Positions 17,876 through 25,350 of a DNA stretch of 64,000 nt are shown piece by piece. This DNA is from UBA4744 sp963717135. Lineage in GTDB: Bacteria > Actinomycetota > Acidimicrobiia > Spongiisociales > UBA4744. Position numbers and translations under genes: made by a program. The notes beneath the pieces are model-generated. The model did not search any database and was not told the origin of the DNA. It saw only the letters and a list, made by a program, of their open reading frames with translations. The DNA lies in contig CAVQVN010000005.1 in assembly GCA_963717135.1 (NCBI GenBank), forward strand, positions 1 through 64,000, written 5' to 3'. The stretch's first letter is position 1. Every line of letters starts with the position of its first letter.

Positions 17876-18427
17876 ATGGACCTGCCGCTTGCGTGGATCG
17901 ATCTGGAGATGACCGGGCTCGACCCCGAGAGCCATGTGATTGTGGAGATAGCCGTCATCATCACCGACGGCTCTCTCGACGAGATCATCGAGGGCCCCGA
18001 TCTGGTCCTCCGCGCCGACGAGACGGAACTCGACAGGATGGCCCCCGTAGTTCGGGAGATGCACGAGGGGTCGGGCTTGACCGAAGTTATTCGAAAGTCG
18101 GCGATTTCGGTCGGAGAGGCAGAGCGGCTGGTCCTCGAGTTTGTTCGAGAGTATCTACCCGAGCCGGGCCAGGCTCCTCTCGCCGGCAACAGCGTGCACG
18201 CCGACCGGGCCTTTCTGCGCAAACACATGCCGGCCCTGGAGGCATGGTTCCACTACCGGAATGTGGACGTATCCACCGTCAAGGAGTTGGCACGCCGGTG
18301 GTACCCGGAAGTGCTGGAGAAGGCCCCGGTCAAGGGCGGGGGCCATCGCGCATTGGCCGACATCCGCGAGTCGATCGAAGAGTTGAAGTATTTTCGAGAA
18401 ACCGTGTTCCGCCAGTCCGACGACTGA
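17876..18427 (+). CDS. orn: Oligoribonuclease
   Basis: This 183-residue DEDDh exonuclease degrades RNA dinucleotides and short oligomers, including pGpG from c-di-GMP turnover. The acidic residues are in WIDLEMTGLD, NSVHADRAFLRKHMP and HRALADIRESI, with the catalytic histidine in GGGHRAL. The frame is open upstream into the repeat, but the ATG at 17876 begins exactly at the family start (MDLPLAWIDLEMTG). The function fits the three c-di-GMP-related genes elsewhere in the window. Confidence 0.95.
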   Translation: MDLPLAWIDLEMTGLDPESHVIVEIAVIITDGSLDEIIEGPDLVLRADETELDRMAPVVREMHEGSGLTEVIRKSAISVGEAERLVLEFVREYLPEPGQAPLAGNSVHADRAFLRKHMPALEAWFHYRNVDVSTVKELARRWYPEVLEKAPVKGGGHRALADIRESIEELKYFRETVFRQSDD

Positions 18428-18494
18428 CGGAGTCTTCTAGTCTCTCGTCCCGCCGGCGGGAAGTGTGTGCGAGACCGTGATCTTGGTGGGAACC

Positions 18495-18570
18495 AACCCC
18501 CCTCCCCCTCGCTGCGCTCGGGTACTCCCCCCAGTCCGCTCACTTCGTTCGCAGGGGGGAGACGCCAACT
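18495..18570. repeat. C-rich/G-rich hairpin repeat, copy A
   Basis: CTCCCCCC (18525-18532) pairs perfectly with GGGGGGAG (18554-18561). The preceding 22 bases (18502-18524) are nearly the reverse complement of 27728-27751. There is no T-run, so it is not a classical terminator. It lies between the convergent orn and oxidoreductase genes. Confidence 0.7.
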
Positions 18571-18588
18571 CGACAGCTTCGCTGCCGC

Positions 18589-19215
18589 TCAATCCCCCCA
18601 AAAGCGTTGTTCCTGCCAGGGGTCGCCGTACATGTGATACCCGTTGCGCTCCCAGAAGCCCGGCTCGTCATGGTCGAGGAATCGCAACCCTCGCACCCAT
18701 TTGACCGACTTCCAGAAGTAGAGATGGGGAACGACCAGACGCAAGGGCCAACCGTGTTCCGGCTCCAGCACCTGCCCGCCGTATCGATAGGCGAAGAGGT
18801 TGTCCTCGGCGAGGAAATCGGCCAGGGGCAAATTGGCGGTGAAACCATGCTCGGCTATCACCAGCACATGGGAAGCCGCGGGTTGAAGATCGACCGTCTT
18901 CATCAGATCAACAACCGCCACCCCTTCCCAGTCGGTATCGAGTTTGGACCATTTGGTGACACAGTGGATATCGAACGTCCTGCGTACCGTTGGTTTGGAA
19001 GTCACCTCGTCATAGGTCCACCGATGCGGGGACGCCACCAGTCCGTCGACGGTGAAGTCCCAGTCCGACAGATCGATTTCGGGGACGCCACCGGCGTGCA
19101 GCACCGGAAATCGCTCGGTGTAGTACTGGCCCGGAGGAATGCGCGCCGGGTCGATCCCTTTGGCCTGCAGTTCTTCCCGTTTGCGAGTGAAAAAGGACAT
19201 GAAAGAAGTATCCAA
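18589..19215 (-). CDS. Molybdopterin-dependent oxidoreductase, sulfite oxidase/MsrP-like domain
   Basis: The 208-residue protein is a stand-alone sulfite-oxidase-fold Moco domain. The molybdenum-ligating cysteine is in FDIHCVTKWSKLD, and LVIAEHGFTANLPL, HGWPLRLVVPHLYFWKSVKWV and FWERNGYHMYGDPW are typical of this group. No Tat signal is seen, unlike periplasmic MsrP, so it is probably cytosolic. The substrate is unknown. An ATG at 19200 (residue 6) is an equally good start. The TlpA-like thioredoxin is divergent from it, so the two may share a redox role, but this is inference. Confidence 0.82.
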   Translation of the reverse strand: MDTSFMSFFTRKREELQAKGIDPARIPPGQYYTERFPVLHAGGVPEIDLSDWDFTVDGLVASPHRWTYDEVTSKPTVRRTFDIHCVTKWSKLDTDWEGVAVVDLMKTVDLQPAASHVLVIAEHGFTANLPLADFLAEDNLFAYRYGGQVLEPEHGWPLRLVVPHLYFWKSVKWVRGLRFLDHDEPGFWERNGYHMYGDPWQEQRFWGD

Positions 19216-19251
19216 TTCCTAGTTGCCAGTTCTCAGCCATCCTTGCAGATC

Positions 19252-19272
19252 TTCGAACTTCTCACTTCGAAC
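19252..19272. repeat. Heptanucleotide repeat (TTCGAAC/TTCTCAC), with related units at 19221-19234
   Basis: TTCGAAC, TTCTCAC and TTCGAAC follow each other exactly between the divergent oxidoreductase and thioredoxin genes. AGTTGCC and AGTTCTC sit just upstream. The blocks are short, so on their own they would be weak evidence; they match the 7-nt period seen elsewhere. Confidence 0.5.
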
Positions 19273-19293
19273 TTGGTCCTATCCTGTTGCTCC

Positions 19294-19836
19294 ATGTCCG
19301 ATGCCAACACTCCGCCCGGTCCTCTGCGGTCGCGACCTGGTCTCCTCACGGTCGGGGTGATCGTGCTCGTCACAATTGGATTGGTTTTGGCCACTCAACT
19401 GGAAACCGGTCCCGGTGGAGCCGACCCAGAAGGCGTCCCAGACTTTCGGTTTGAGGTCTTTGATGGCACTACGTTCTCTCTGGCCGAGCATTTCGAGAAC
19501 GACGGTCGGCCGGTGGTTCTCAATTTCTGGGCCTCGTGGTGTCCACCGTGCCGGGCGGAAATGCCCGATTTTGATCTGGTGGCGCAGGACCATCCAGAGG
19601 TCAAGTTCATCGGAGTCGCCGTAGATGACGTCGAGTCCAACGCCCGGAAGTTCGCCGACGAGATCGGCGTGTCATACCTGCTGGGCTTCGATCCGACCGG
19701 GCAGGCCCATCTCACCCTGCCATTCGTGGCGTTGCCCACCACCTGGATAATCAATGCCGACGGCGTGATCGTGCACAAGGTGCAGGGAATCATGACCGCC
19801 GATGTGCTCGAGCAGACGTTGTCCGAGAAACTCTGA
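19294..19836 (+). CDS. Membrane-anchored TlpA/ResA-like thioredoxin
   Basis: The 180-residue protein has an N-terminal membrane anchor (about residues 18-36) and an extracytoplasmic thioredoxin fold with the redox centre WASWCPPCR and the cis-proline segment ALPTTWII. It should reduce disulfides outside the membrane, for example in cytochrome c maturation or repair. The frame is open upstream across the neighbouring oxidoreductase, but the ATG at 19294 gives a normal anchored start. No ccd or cytochrome genes are adjacent. Confidence 0.88.
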   Translation: MSDANTPPGPLRSRPGLLTVGVIVLVTIGLVLATQLETGPGGADPEGVPDFRFEVFDGTTFSLAEHFENDGRPVVLNFWASWCPPCRAEMPDFDLVAQDHPEVKFIGVAVDDVESNARKFADEIGVSYLLGFDPTGQAHLTLPFVALPTTWIINADGVIVHKVQGIMTADVLEQTLSEKL

Positions 19837-19877
19837 GTCGGGGAACTCCCTCAGTGCTCCACCAGGTGCCTGGTGGC

Positions 19878-20033
19878 CTACCGACCCGGTCCGACCACCC
19901 CACCTGAGTCGAGCAGATCGCCGGCCCACTCGAACAGGAAGAAGAGTGCGACCAGCAGCACCGCCAGCAACACGACTGCGATGAGGGCCCTGGCCGGAAA
20001 TGGGCCGGGGAGGGTATTGAACAACCGCCGCAT
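19878..20033 (-). CDS. 51-residue membrane protein coupled to sortase
   Basis: A 52-codon frame starts at the ATG that overlaps the sortase stop by one base (TGATG). The product has a basic start (MRRLF), one strong membrane helix (about residues 16-36, LIAVVLLAVLLVALFFLFEW) and a short acidic-to-glycine-rich tail. The overlap argues for translational coupling with the sortase. I recognise no family. It could be a sortase partner or an accessory membrane subunit. Confidence 0.6.
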   Translation of the reverse strand: MRRLFNTLPGPFPARALIAVVLLAVLLVALFFLFEWAGDLLDSGGVVGPGR

Positions 20034-20761
20034 CAGGACGCCTCCGACGGCACGAATTCTTTTTCGGCCAGCGTGTAAGCGAAGTTGGGACCATCAACCA
20101 GTTCAGCAGAAATGATCAACCGCTCCCTGGCCGAGAACCGGGGATTGCATGTGGTGAGGGTCAGCCACGCGCCTCGCCGGGGGTCGGTCACCTCGACGGC
20201 CGTTGGGGCCACAATGAACGAACTACGGACTACATAGGTGTGCAGCCCCAGCGCGGTCTCAACCAGGATCTCATCGCCCGGCTCCAGTTGGTCGAGATCG
20301 AAGAAAGGCGCGCCATAGGTGGTTCGGTGACCACTAACCACCGCGTTGCCGGGTTGCCCGGGGAGCGGGGTCCACGGCATGTGACCGGGCCCCTTCTTCA
20401 AGGTGGCGGAATCGACCCCTTCGAAGAGAACATGTTCGGCGTCTATCTTCGGTATCGTCATTACCCCAAACGCCAGCCCTTCCTGGGGAATCGGTTCGCT
20501 GTAATGAACAACGGATGGTTCGTCTTCAGGTGCAGGGGCCTCGGGCGATACGTTGTCGTCAACCTGGGGAGGTGGCAAGGTGTCGACGACTTCGATCTCA
20601 TCCTGAGCTGCGACGAAGTGTTCTTCAACCGCCTCTTGACCCTGGTCCTGAGATCGAGCGGTCAAGAAATTCGTGCCGACCAGCTGATACCCGAGGAAAA
20701 GCATGATGAGGACGCCGAGTCCGATCATGGTCCATCCGGCCGCTTTGAGCACTCGCGTCAT
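20033..20761 (-). CDS. Sortase (class E-like)
   Basis: The 242-residue protein has an N-terminal membrane helix (about residues 5-27), an acidic proline-rich linker and a C-terminal sortase domain. The catalytic histidine is in VVSGHRTTYGAPF, the cysteine in LTLTTCNPRFSA and the arginine shortly after in RERLI. The TLTTC form with a downstream NPR is common in actinobacterial class E or D sortases. It would attach proteins to the wall through a C-terminal sorting signal; none is encoded next to it. The frame extends to 20890, but the ATG at 20761 gives a normal membrane anchor. Confidence 0.88.
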   Translation of the reverse strand: MTRVLKAAGWTMIGLGVLIMLFLGYQLVGTNFLTARSQDQGQEAVEEHFVAAQDEIEVVDTLPPPQVDDNVSPEAPAPEDEPSVVHYSEPIPQEGLAFGVMTIPKIDAEHVLFEGVDSATLKKGPGHMPWTPLPGQPGNAVVSGHRTTYGAPFFDLDQLEPGDEILVETALGLHTYVVRSSFIVAPTAVEVTDPRRGAWLTLTTCNPRFSARERLIISAELVDGPNFAYTLAEKEFVPSEAS

Positions 20762-20794
20762 CTGCTCATTATCGGCGATGTTGTGAACAAAAAT

Positions 20795-20822
20795 GAGCTT
20801 CGAGCTGCGAGCTACGAGCGAG
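20795..20822. repeat. Heptanucleotide repeat (GAGCTNC, four units)
   Basis: GAGCTTC, GAGCTGC, GAGCTAC and GAGCGAG occur in tandem just upstream of the sortase start, between it and the divergent DUF5317 gene. Confidence 0.7.
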
Positions 20823-20902
20823 AACAACCAAAGTCGGTTTCTCCGGACTCGCGGCATTGTCGCTCGCAGCTGCCACCTCTCCGGCGCCAAACGTTCTCTG
20901 GC

Positions 20903-21520
20903 ATGCGGGGCTGCTGGTACCGTTCGTATGTGCTCTGGTTGGCCCTGGTGCTCTTCGTCGCGACAACCATCGCCCTCCTGCGCGGAGGTCGTCTGGCCAA
21001 TCTCGCCGACATCCGGTTGCGGCTTTGGTGGCTCCTTCCGCTCGGTTTCGCCGTTCAGGCCACGCCGGCTCTGCTCCCAGACGAAGCCGCCTGGACACCC
21101 GATGTCGGAGTCGGTCTCGTCCTGATCTCATATCTGCCACTCCTACTGCTGGTGATCCTCAATCGCGAGCGAAAGGGCATGTGGCTGGCAGGGCTCGGAG
21201 TCCTCATGAACTTCTCGGTTATCGCCGCCAACGGCGGTATGCCCGTTCTGGCCGAAGCGGCACTGGCGGCCGGCCGTTACGAGGAGAGCTTGCAGGTTAT
21301 CTATGGCTACAAGCACGTCGCGCTCGATGCCGGCACGTTCCTCAGTTTCCTGGCGGATGTCATCCCGGTCCGGCTGTTCGGCCACGGGCAGGTCATCTCA
21401 CTCGGCGACGTTCTGTTGGCTGTGGGGCTGGGAGCATTCCTCGAGGATGAACTCCGTCAGCCGGTCCGGTGGTTCAAGCACGGCCAGAAGACCGAAGGTG
21501 GCTCCGCCAGTAGTCGATAG
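20903..21520 (+). CDS. DUF5317 family integral membrane protein
   Basis: The 205-residue protein has about five membrane segments. It carries the family pattern ANGGMPV in the middle, then YKHVALD-GTFLSFLADVIPV and GQVISLGDVLLAVGLG near the C-terminus. The function of DUF5317 proteins is unknown. The ATG at 20903 gives a start with a charged tip; a GTG at 20930 is an alternative that starts directly at the first helix. It is divergent from the sortase gene across a repeat. Confidence 0.72.
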   Translation: MRGCWYRSYVLWLALVLFVATTIALLRGGRLANLADIRLRLWWLLPLGFAVQATPALLPDEAAWTPDVGVGLVLISYLPLLLLVILNRERKGMWLAGLGVLMNFSVIAANGGMPVLAEAALAAGRYEESLQVIYGYKHVALDAGTFLSFLADVIPVRLFGHGQVISLGDVLLAVGLGAFLEDELRQPVRWFKHGQKTEGGSASSR

Positions 21521-21522
21521 AA

Positions 21523-21606
21523 CAGGTTTCAGGTTTCAGGTTTCAGGTTTCAGGGTTCAGGTTTCAGGTTTCAGGTTTCAGGGTTCAGGGTTCAGGGTTC
21601 AGGTTT
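21523..21606. repeat. Heptanucleotide array, twelve CAGGTTT/CAGGGTT units
   Basis: Twelve tandem units begin two bases after the DUF5317 stop: eight CAGGTTT and four CAGGGTT, without any phase break. A second small block of three GGTACGA-type units follows at 21642-21662. The genes on either side converge here. Confidence 0.93.
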
Positions 21607-21641
21607 TGGCTCGCCTCTGGGCCTCAGGCGGTTGTGGTCGC

Positions 21642-21662
21642 GGTACGAGGTACGAGGCACGA
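21642..21662. repeat. Heptanucleotide repeat (GGTACGA, three units)
   Basis: GGTACGA, GGTACGA and GGCACGA follow each other 36 bases after the CAGGTTT array. This is a different unit with the same 7-nt step. Confidence 0.6.
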
Positions 21663-21699
21663 CCCGACGCAGGATACATTCACTCCCCTAGTCGACGCC

Positions 21700-22950
21700 C
21701 TACGCCGGAACGACTCCCCGCCGTTCGAGGACCCTTCTAACGGCGTGCACTACATCGGGATCGAAGTCGTAGGCAGCACCGCGGTGCAGCACTTCCAGAG
21801 CCTCGAGTGGGGAGAACCCCAGTTCCATGGTGGCGTGGTCGTAAGCGCTCGTGGCTTTGATGATCTTGGAAGCCATCGGCAGCTCAAAATCTCGCTCCTC
21901 GCCCGGGCGACGGTACGGCTGGTGTTGTTGTCTGACCAGAGTGGCGACGTGAGACAGGTACGGGGCTTCGGCAACTATTTCCGCCCCCCACCGCGCGATG
22001 TCTTCGTCGGTGAATCCCATCTTGAGAATGCTCGGTTCGTTGAGGGTGATCCGACCGATATCGTGCATCAACGCCGAATATTGCAGGTCGGTCACCTCAT
22101 CGGGCGTCATGCCGAGATCCTGCCCAACCTCGATCGCCATCCCGGAGGTTCGATCGCTGTGCCCCTTGGGCGACAAGCCGGCCACTTCCGGGATCCGTGA
22201 CAGAGCTCTGATCGTCTGACCGTAGGTACGCTGCGATTCCTGCGAACGGTAAAACGACAGATGAGCAAAACCGTATGGAATACCGGCAATGACGATGGCC
22301 CAGAATCCGAGTTCGCTCCATGCGAACCCGAAGAGCGCCCCGGAGGTGAGCAGGCTGAGCACCACTGCCCAGTCCTTCACCGCCAGCAGCCATAGGTATC
22401 GACGGGACAGCCGGTTCCTACCGAAGACCATGAACGCCCAGAAAGAAGTCTCGATAAGGAACCAGAGCGAAGCGGCTACGGCGAAGGCAATCAGCCTCAC
22501 CCAATCGACGTCTCCACCGGGAGCTGGGAAGTTGTCGGCTATCGACACAACGCCGACGAACACGACGAGGTAGAGAGCAACTCCAAACCCGTGACGGAGC
22601 ACAGCCGCCATGACCTCTTCGGCGGGATCGCCACGGAGAGTGCGGAACATCCATGTCCCCAGCAGACCCATCGTCGCGGCCGCTCCGGCTGCCGCCAGGT
22701 CGGTGGTGCCACCCGGAGCGAGAAGAACGAAGGGAAGGGCGGCCGATACGGCGAAGGCCAACGAAAGCCGATTCCCACTGCTGGCCGGCAAGGAAATCAG
22801 CGACGCCTCGGCCAGCAGTATCGCCCACACTCCTACCTCGAGCAGGGACATCGGCGTCTGTCCCATCAGCAGGTACGCGAGTGCCGCAGATCCAAGCGCC
22901 CAGATGACCGGCACCAGTGGCGATTTGACCGGAACGCGCGGATCACCCAT
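21700..22950 (-). CDS. Membrane protein with divergent HD (HD-GYP-related) domain
   Basis: The 416-residue protein has about six to eight membrane segments (residues 1-230) and a C-terminal HD-superfamily domain. The HD motif is intact in ALMHDIGRI, and GHSDRTSGMA matches the HD-GYP helix before it. The signature HHExxDGxGYP region is replaced by RQQHQPYRRPGEE, so metal binding and c-di-GMP hydrolysis are doubtful. It overlaps the preceding HD-GYP gene by 8 nt and is probably co-translated. It may sense a signal or partner with its upstream paralogue. Confidence 0.78.
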   Translation of the reverse strand: MGDPRVPVKSPLVPVIWALGSAALAYLLMGQTPMSLLEVGVWAILLAEASLISLPASSGNRLSLAFAVSAALPFVLLAPGGTTDLAAAGAAATMGLLGTWMFRTLRGDPAEEVMAAVLRHGFGVALYLVVFVGVVSIADNFPAPGGDVDWVRLIAFAVAASLWFLIETSFWAFMVFGRNRLSRRYLWLLAVKDWAVVLSLLTSGALFGFAWSELGFWAIVIAGIPYGFAHLSFYRSQESQRTYGQTIRALSRIPEVAGLSPKGHSDRTSGMAIEVGQDLGMTPDEVTDLQYSALMHDIGRITLNEPSILKMGFTDEDIARWGAEIVAEAPYLSHVATLVRQQHQPYRRPGEERDFELPMASKIIKATSAYDHATMELGFSPLEALEVLHRGAAYDFDPDVVHAVRRVLERRGVVPA

Positions 22951-24280
22951 GGCTGATCACCGGGCGCCCTTCCGCCAAACGGCGGGCTTCGGCTTCGCTG
23001 GCCAGATGCGGAGAGCCGTACCGTTCGGTGGTCCGGCTCAAAGCCCGGAAGAGGGCTTCCACCACTTCGGGGTCGAATTGCGACCCGGCGTTGCGGCGCA
23101 GTTCGGAGAAGGCGTAATCCTGGCTGAGCGCCATGCGGTACGACCGGGTGCTGGTCATCGCGTCGAACGCATCTGCCACCGCCAGGATGCAAGCCTCCGG
23201 CGATGGTTGCTCACCATGGGTGTGACCCACGCCGCCGTACCCACCGCCGTCGTAGTGGGAGTGATGGCTGGAAGCGATCTCGACCATCGGACGCAAGAAC
23301 TCCACTTCCGCCAGAATCTCCTCAACCACATGGGCGTGCACTTGGAGCTCTTCGTATTCCTCCTCGGTCAATTTGCCCTTCTTGCGAATCAGATCGCGGG
23401 GTACGGCCAGCTTGCCGACATCATGAATCAGGGCAGCCCATCGCAAGCGTTCCAGCCTGGTTCCGTTGAACCCCACCTCTTCTCCCACGAGCTGAGAGAA
23501 GTACGCGACCCGTTCAGTGTGGCCCCGGGTATAGAGATCCTTGGCCTCGAGGGCCTTGATGAACCCGCGTAGCGTGGCTTCATGGGCTTCACGGAGCTGG
23601 CCATACGAGGCGAATGAGAGGTAGCCAACCATGAACATGACGAACACCAGCGGTAGGACCACCGGAAGAACCGTATAGGTCGCACCCAGCAAGCCACCGA
23701 CAAACCCCATCAACAGGTACGAGGGCAGCAATTGCCCCAGATTGGACCACGGTCGCAGATCGCGCTTTTCGAATACTGCGCGCACCGCCACCGTCACGAA
23801 CGTGTAGTTGATCAGCCCGTACACGGTGGCAGCCACTGCACTGCCACCAGCAATCCACAACCAGAACGTATCGCCGGTGGCAGCCAAGGCTCGCTTCAAG
23901 AACCACTCGAGTATGAACACCGAGACACCGGCGGCAACGACCAACTGCCCGAAATTCGCAATGGGCTGAAACCACCGACGCTGGCGGAAGTCTTCCGGGC
24001 CGAATGCCCCCAAAGCGGCCATGGCCGCGACGCCCAATGCGGCAGTGCCAGGACCAAAAGCCACCGCCGCGGTCAACGCCACCATCACCGTGGGGCTCAT
24101 CAGCATCCGGTCGTTGACTTCAACCGAACGCCAGTCGAAGAAGGCAAAGGCAGCCGCAAACGCTATCCACAGCGGAATCGAAGGAAACGCCTGCCGCCAG
24201 ACGAGCAGAGCCAATACGGAAACGCCCAGCAACGAGTAGAGCGCTGCAATCTGGATCTTGCGTCTTTTTGCCCCGTGCAA
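22943..24280 (-). CDS. Membrane-bound HD-GYP phosphodiesterase-like protein
   Basis: The 445-residue protein has about eight membrane segments (residues 1-235) and a C-terminal HD-GYP domain. Residues include HTERVAYFS, the HD in ALIHDVGKLAVP, HAHVVEEIL and SSHHSHYDGGGYG, close to the HHExxDGxGYP signature but with Gly for Pro. This supports c-di-GMP hydrolysis to pGpG or GMP, not proven here. The start is a TTG with GGGAGG upstream. The next gene is a degenerate paralogue, so the pair probably arose by duplication. Upstream lie a short peptide ORF and a possible structured leader. Confidence 0.85.
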   Translation of the reverse strand: MHGAKRRKIQIAALYSLLGVSVLALLVWRQAFPSIPLWIAFAAAFAFFDWRSVEVNDRMLMSPTVMVALTAAVAFGPGTAALGVAAMAALGAFGPEDFRQRRWFQPIANFGQLVVAAGVSVFILEWFLKRALAATGDTFWLWIAGGSAVAATVYGLINYTFVTVAVRAVFEKRDLRPWSNLGQLLPSYLLMGFVGGLLGATYTVLPVVLPLVFVMFMVGYLSFASYGQLREAHEATLRGFIKALEAKDLYTRGHTERVAYFSQLVGEEVGFNGTRLERLRWAALIHDVGKLAVPRDLIRKKGKLTEEEYEELQVHAHVVEEILAEVEFLRPMVEIASSHHSHYDGGGYGGVGHTHGEQPSPEACILAVADAFDAMTSTRSYRMALSQDYAFSELRRNAGSQFDPEVVEALFRALSRTTERYGSPHLASEAEARRLAEGRPVISHG

Positions 24281-24322
24281 ACTGCACTCGCCTCCCGAAA
24301 GTTCGGTGCTCCGGGCTTGTCG

Positions 24323-24412
24323 CTACCCAATCTTGATACTTGCGCTTCCGGCGACGATCAACGCCGCCAGGCTACTTGCAATAGCGATCAGCTTCGTGAT
24401 CTTGTTCTTCAA
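24323..24412 (-). CDS. Possible 29-residue hydrophobic peptide upstream of the HD-GYP pair
   Basis: A 30-codon frame starts at a TTG with GGAGG 8 nt before it. The product has a basic tip (MKNKITK) and one hydrophobic stretch, ending in SASIKIG. It lies about 40 bases before the HD-GYP start on the same strand. Its length and signal-like shape suggest a leader or small membrane peptide. I know no family; chance cannot be ruled out. Confidence 0.42.
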   Translation of the reverse strand: MKNKITKLIAIASSLAALIVAGSASIKIG

Positions 24413-24499
24413 AAAGAGTCCCTCCAACTTTGTGAGTATCGACGGGACGCTATGTCCGATCGAAGATCCGCTTCGCTGGATGACACTCAAGGGTTGACG

Positions 24500-24620
24500 A
24501 ACAAGCCCGGTGCACCTCCTCGACCGGAGAGGTCGAGGAAACCTTCAGTTGTCAGTTTTACGGAGGCAGCCTCTTGCCCTACCTCAGACTTCGGGCCAAC
24601 CGGTAGCGCACCGGCCTCTT
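24500..24620 (-). ncRNA. Candidate structured leader RNA (unclassified)
   Basis: The 320-base gap 24413-24732 holds no gene but has nested pairing. A 7-pair outer helix (24507-24513 with 24608-24614) encloses a perfect 8-pair hairpin (24518-24525 with 24531-24538, loop of five) and a 7-pair hairpin (24563-24569 with 24579-24585). The last has a G-U pair only if the minus strand is the transcript; on the plus strand it is an A-C mismatch. That favours a leader of the HD-GYP operon. It does not match any riboswitch class I can recognise, including c-di-GMP types. A separate perfect 8-pair hairpin is at about 24631-24651. Confidence 0.4.
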
Positions 24621-24732
24621 CCCGGCCCGGCCGCCACATTGAGTGGCGGCTGGGGATAAGTTAGCACCCTCTCCTTGGCTCCTCAAGGCTTCAAACACAA
24701 TCCAGTTGAGGTGCGGACGCTACGCTGGCACG

Positions 24733-25350
24733 GTGAAACAAAGAGAACTGGAAGAAACCCTTTGCCGATTGCCCACCGTAGACGCAGTTCGGGTAGTCGG
24801 CGACAACGGCACCATCAGCGAGGTGCATGTACTTGCCTCACCCGGCAAGGCTGCCAAACAGGTGGTGCGGGATGTCCAGTCGCTGGCCATGGCTTCCTTT
24901 GGTCTGACGATCGACCGCCGGGTGATCTCGGTTGTTCAGATCGAAAACGAGGAACTCGGCCAAAAAGAACGGGCCGCCATCATCGAGATCAAGGAGGTAC
25001 CGGAAGGTACCAAACTGCACGTCTCGGTCACGCTCGGTTGGCAGAACGAGATGTTCGTCGGCGAAGCCACCGGTCCCAGCGCTTCCGCCACACGACTCCG
25101 TCTCGTCGGCGAAGCAACTCTTCATGCTCTCGAACAAGCCATCGGTGACGATATTGCCCTGGCTCTCGCCGCCGTCGACACACCGACCGTCGGCAATCGG
25201 CCGGTTGCGATCGCCCAGATCGTGATGGTGAGCGGAGGCGAAGAACGGTTCATGGTCGGGTCGGCCATCGTCGGCCAGGATCCGTCACAATCAGCCGTCC
25301 GAGCGGTGCTCGACGCGCTCAACCGCCAGGTTCCACAACTCCGCCGCTGA
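24733..25350 (+). CDS. Conserved hypothetical protein coupled to gamma-glutamyltransferase
   Basis: The frame is open from 24643, but the GTG at 24733 (VKQRELEETLCRLP) is the likely start, giving 205 residues. No signal or membrane segment is seen. The first 75 residues form a small mixed domain (VRVVGDNGTISEVHVLA and a conserved VVRDVQSLAMASFGLTIDRRVISVVQI). The second half has two similar alpha/beta units ending in RFMVGSAIVGQDPSQSAVRAVLDALNRQ. The stop overlaps the ggt start (TGATGA), so they are co-translated. I do not recognise a function. Confidence 0.65.
   Translation: MKQRELEETLCRLPTVDAVRVVGDNGTISEVHVLASPGKAAKQVVRDVQSLAMASFGLTIDRRVISVVQIENEELGQKERAAIIEIKEVPEGTKLHVSVTLGWQNEMFVGEATGPSASATRLRLVGEATLHALEQAIGDDIALALAAVDTPTVGNRPVAIAQIVMVSGGEERFMVGSAIVGQDPSQSAVRAVLDALNRQVPQLRR

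Noticed and set aside
18525..18561. Rho-independent terminator
   Set aside because: The hairpin is not followed by a T-run on either strand.
24500..24620. A known c-di-GMP, c-di-AMP, cobalamin or ZTP riboswitch
   Set aside because: The conserved loop sequences of these classes are not recognisable on either strand.
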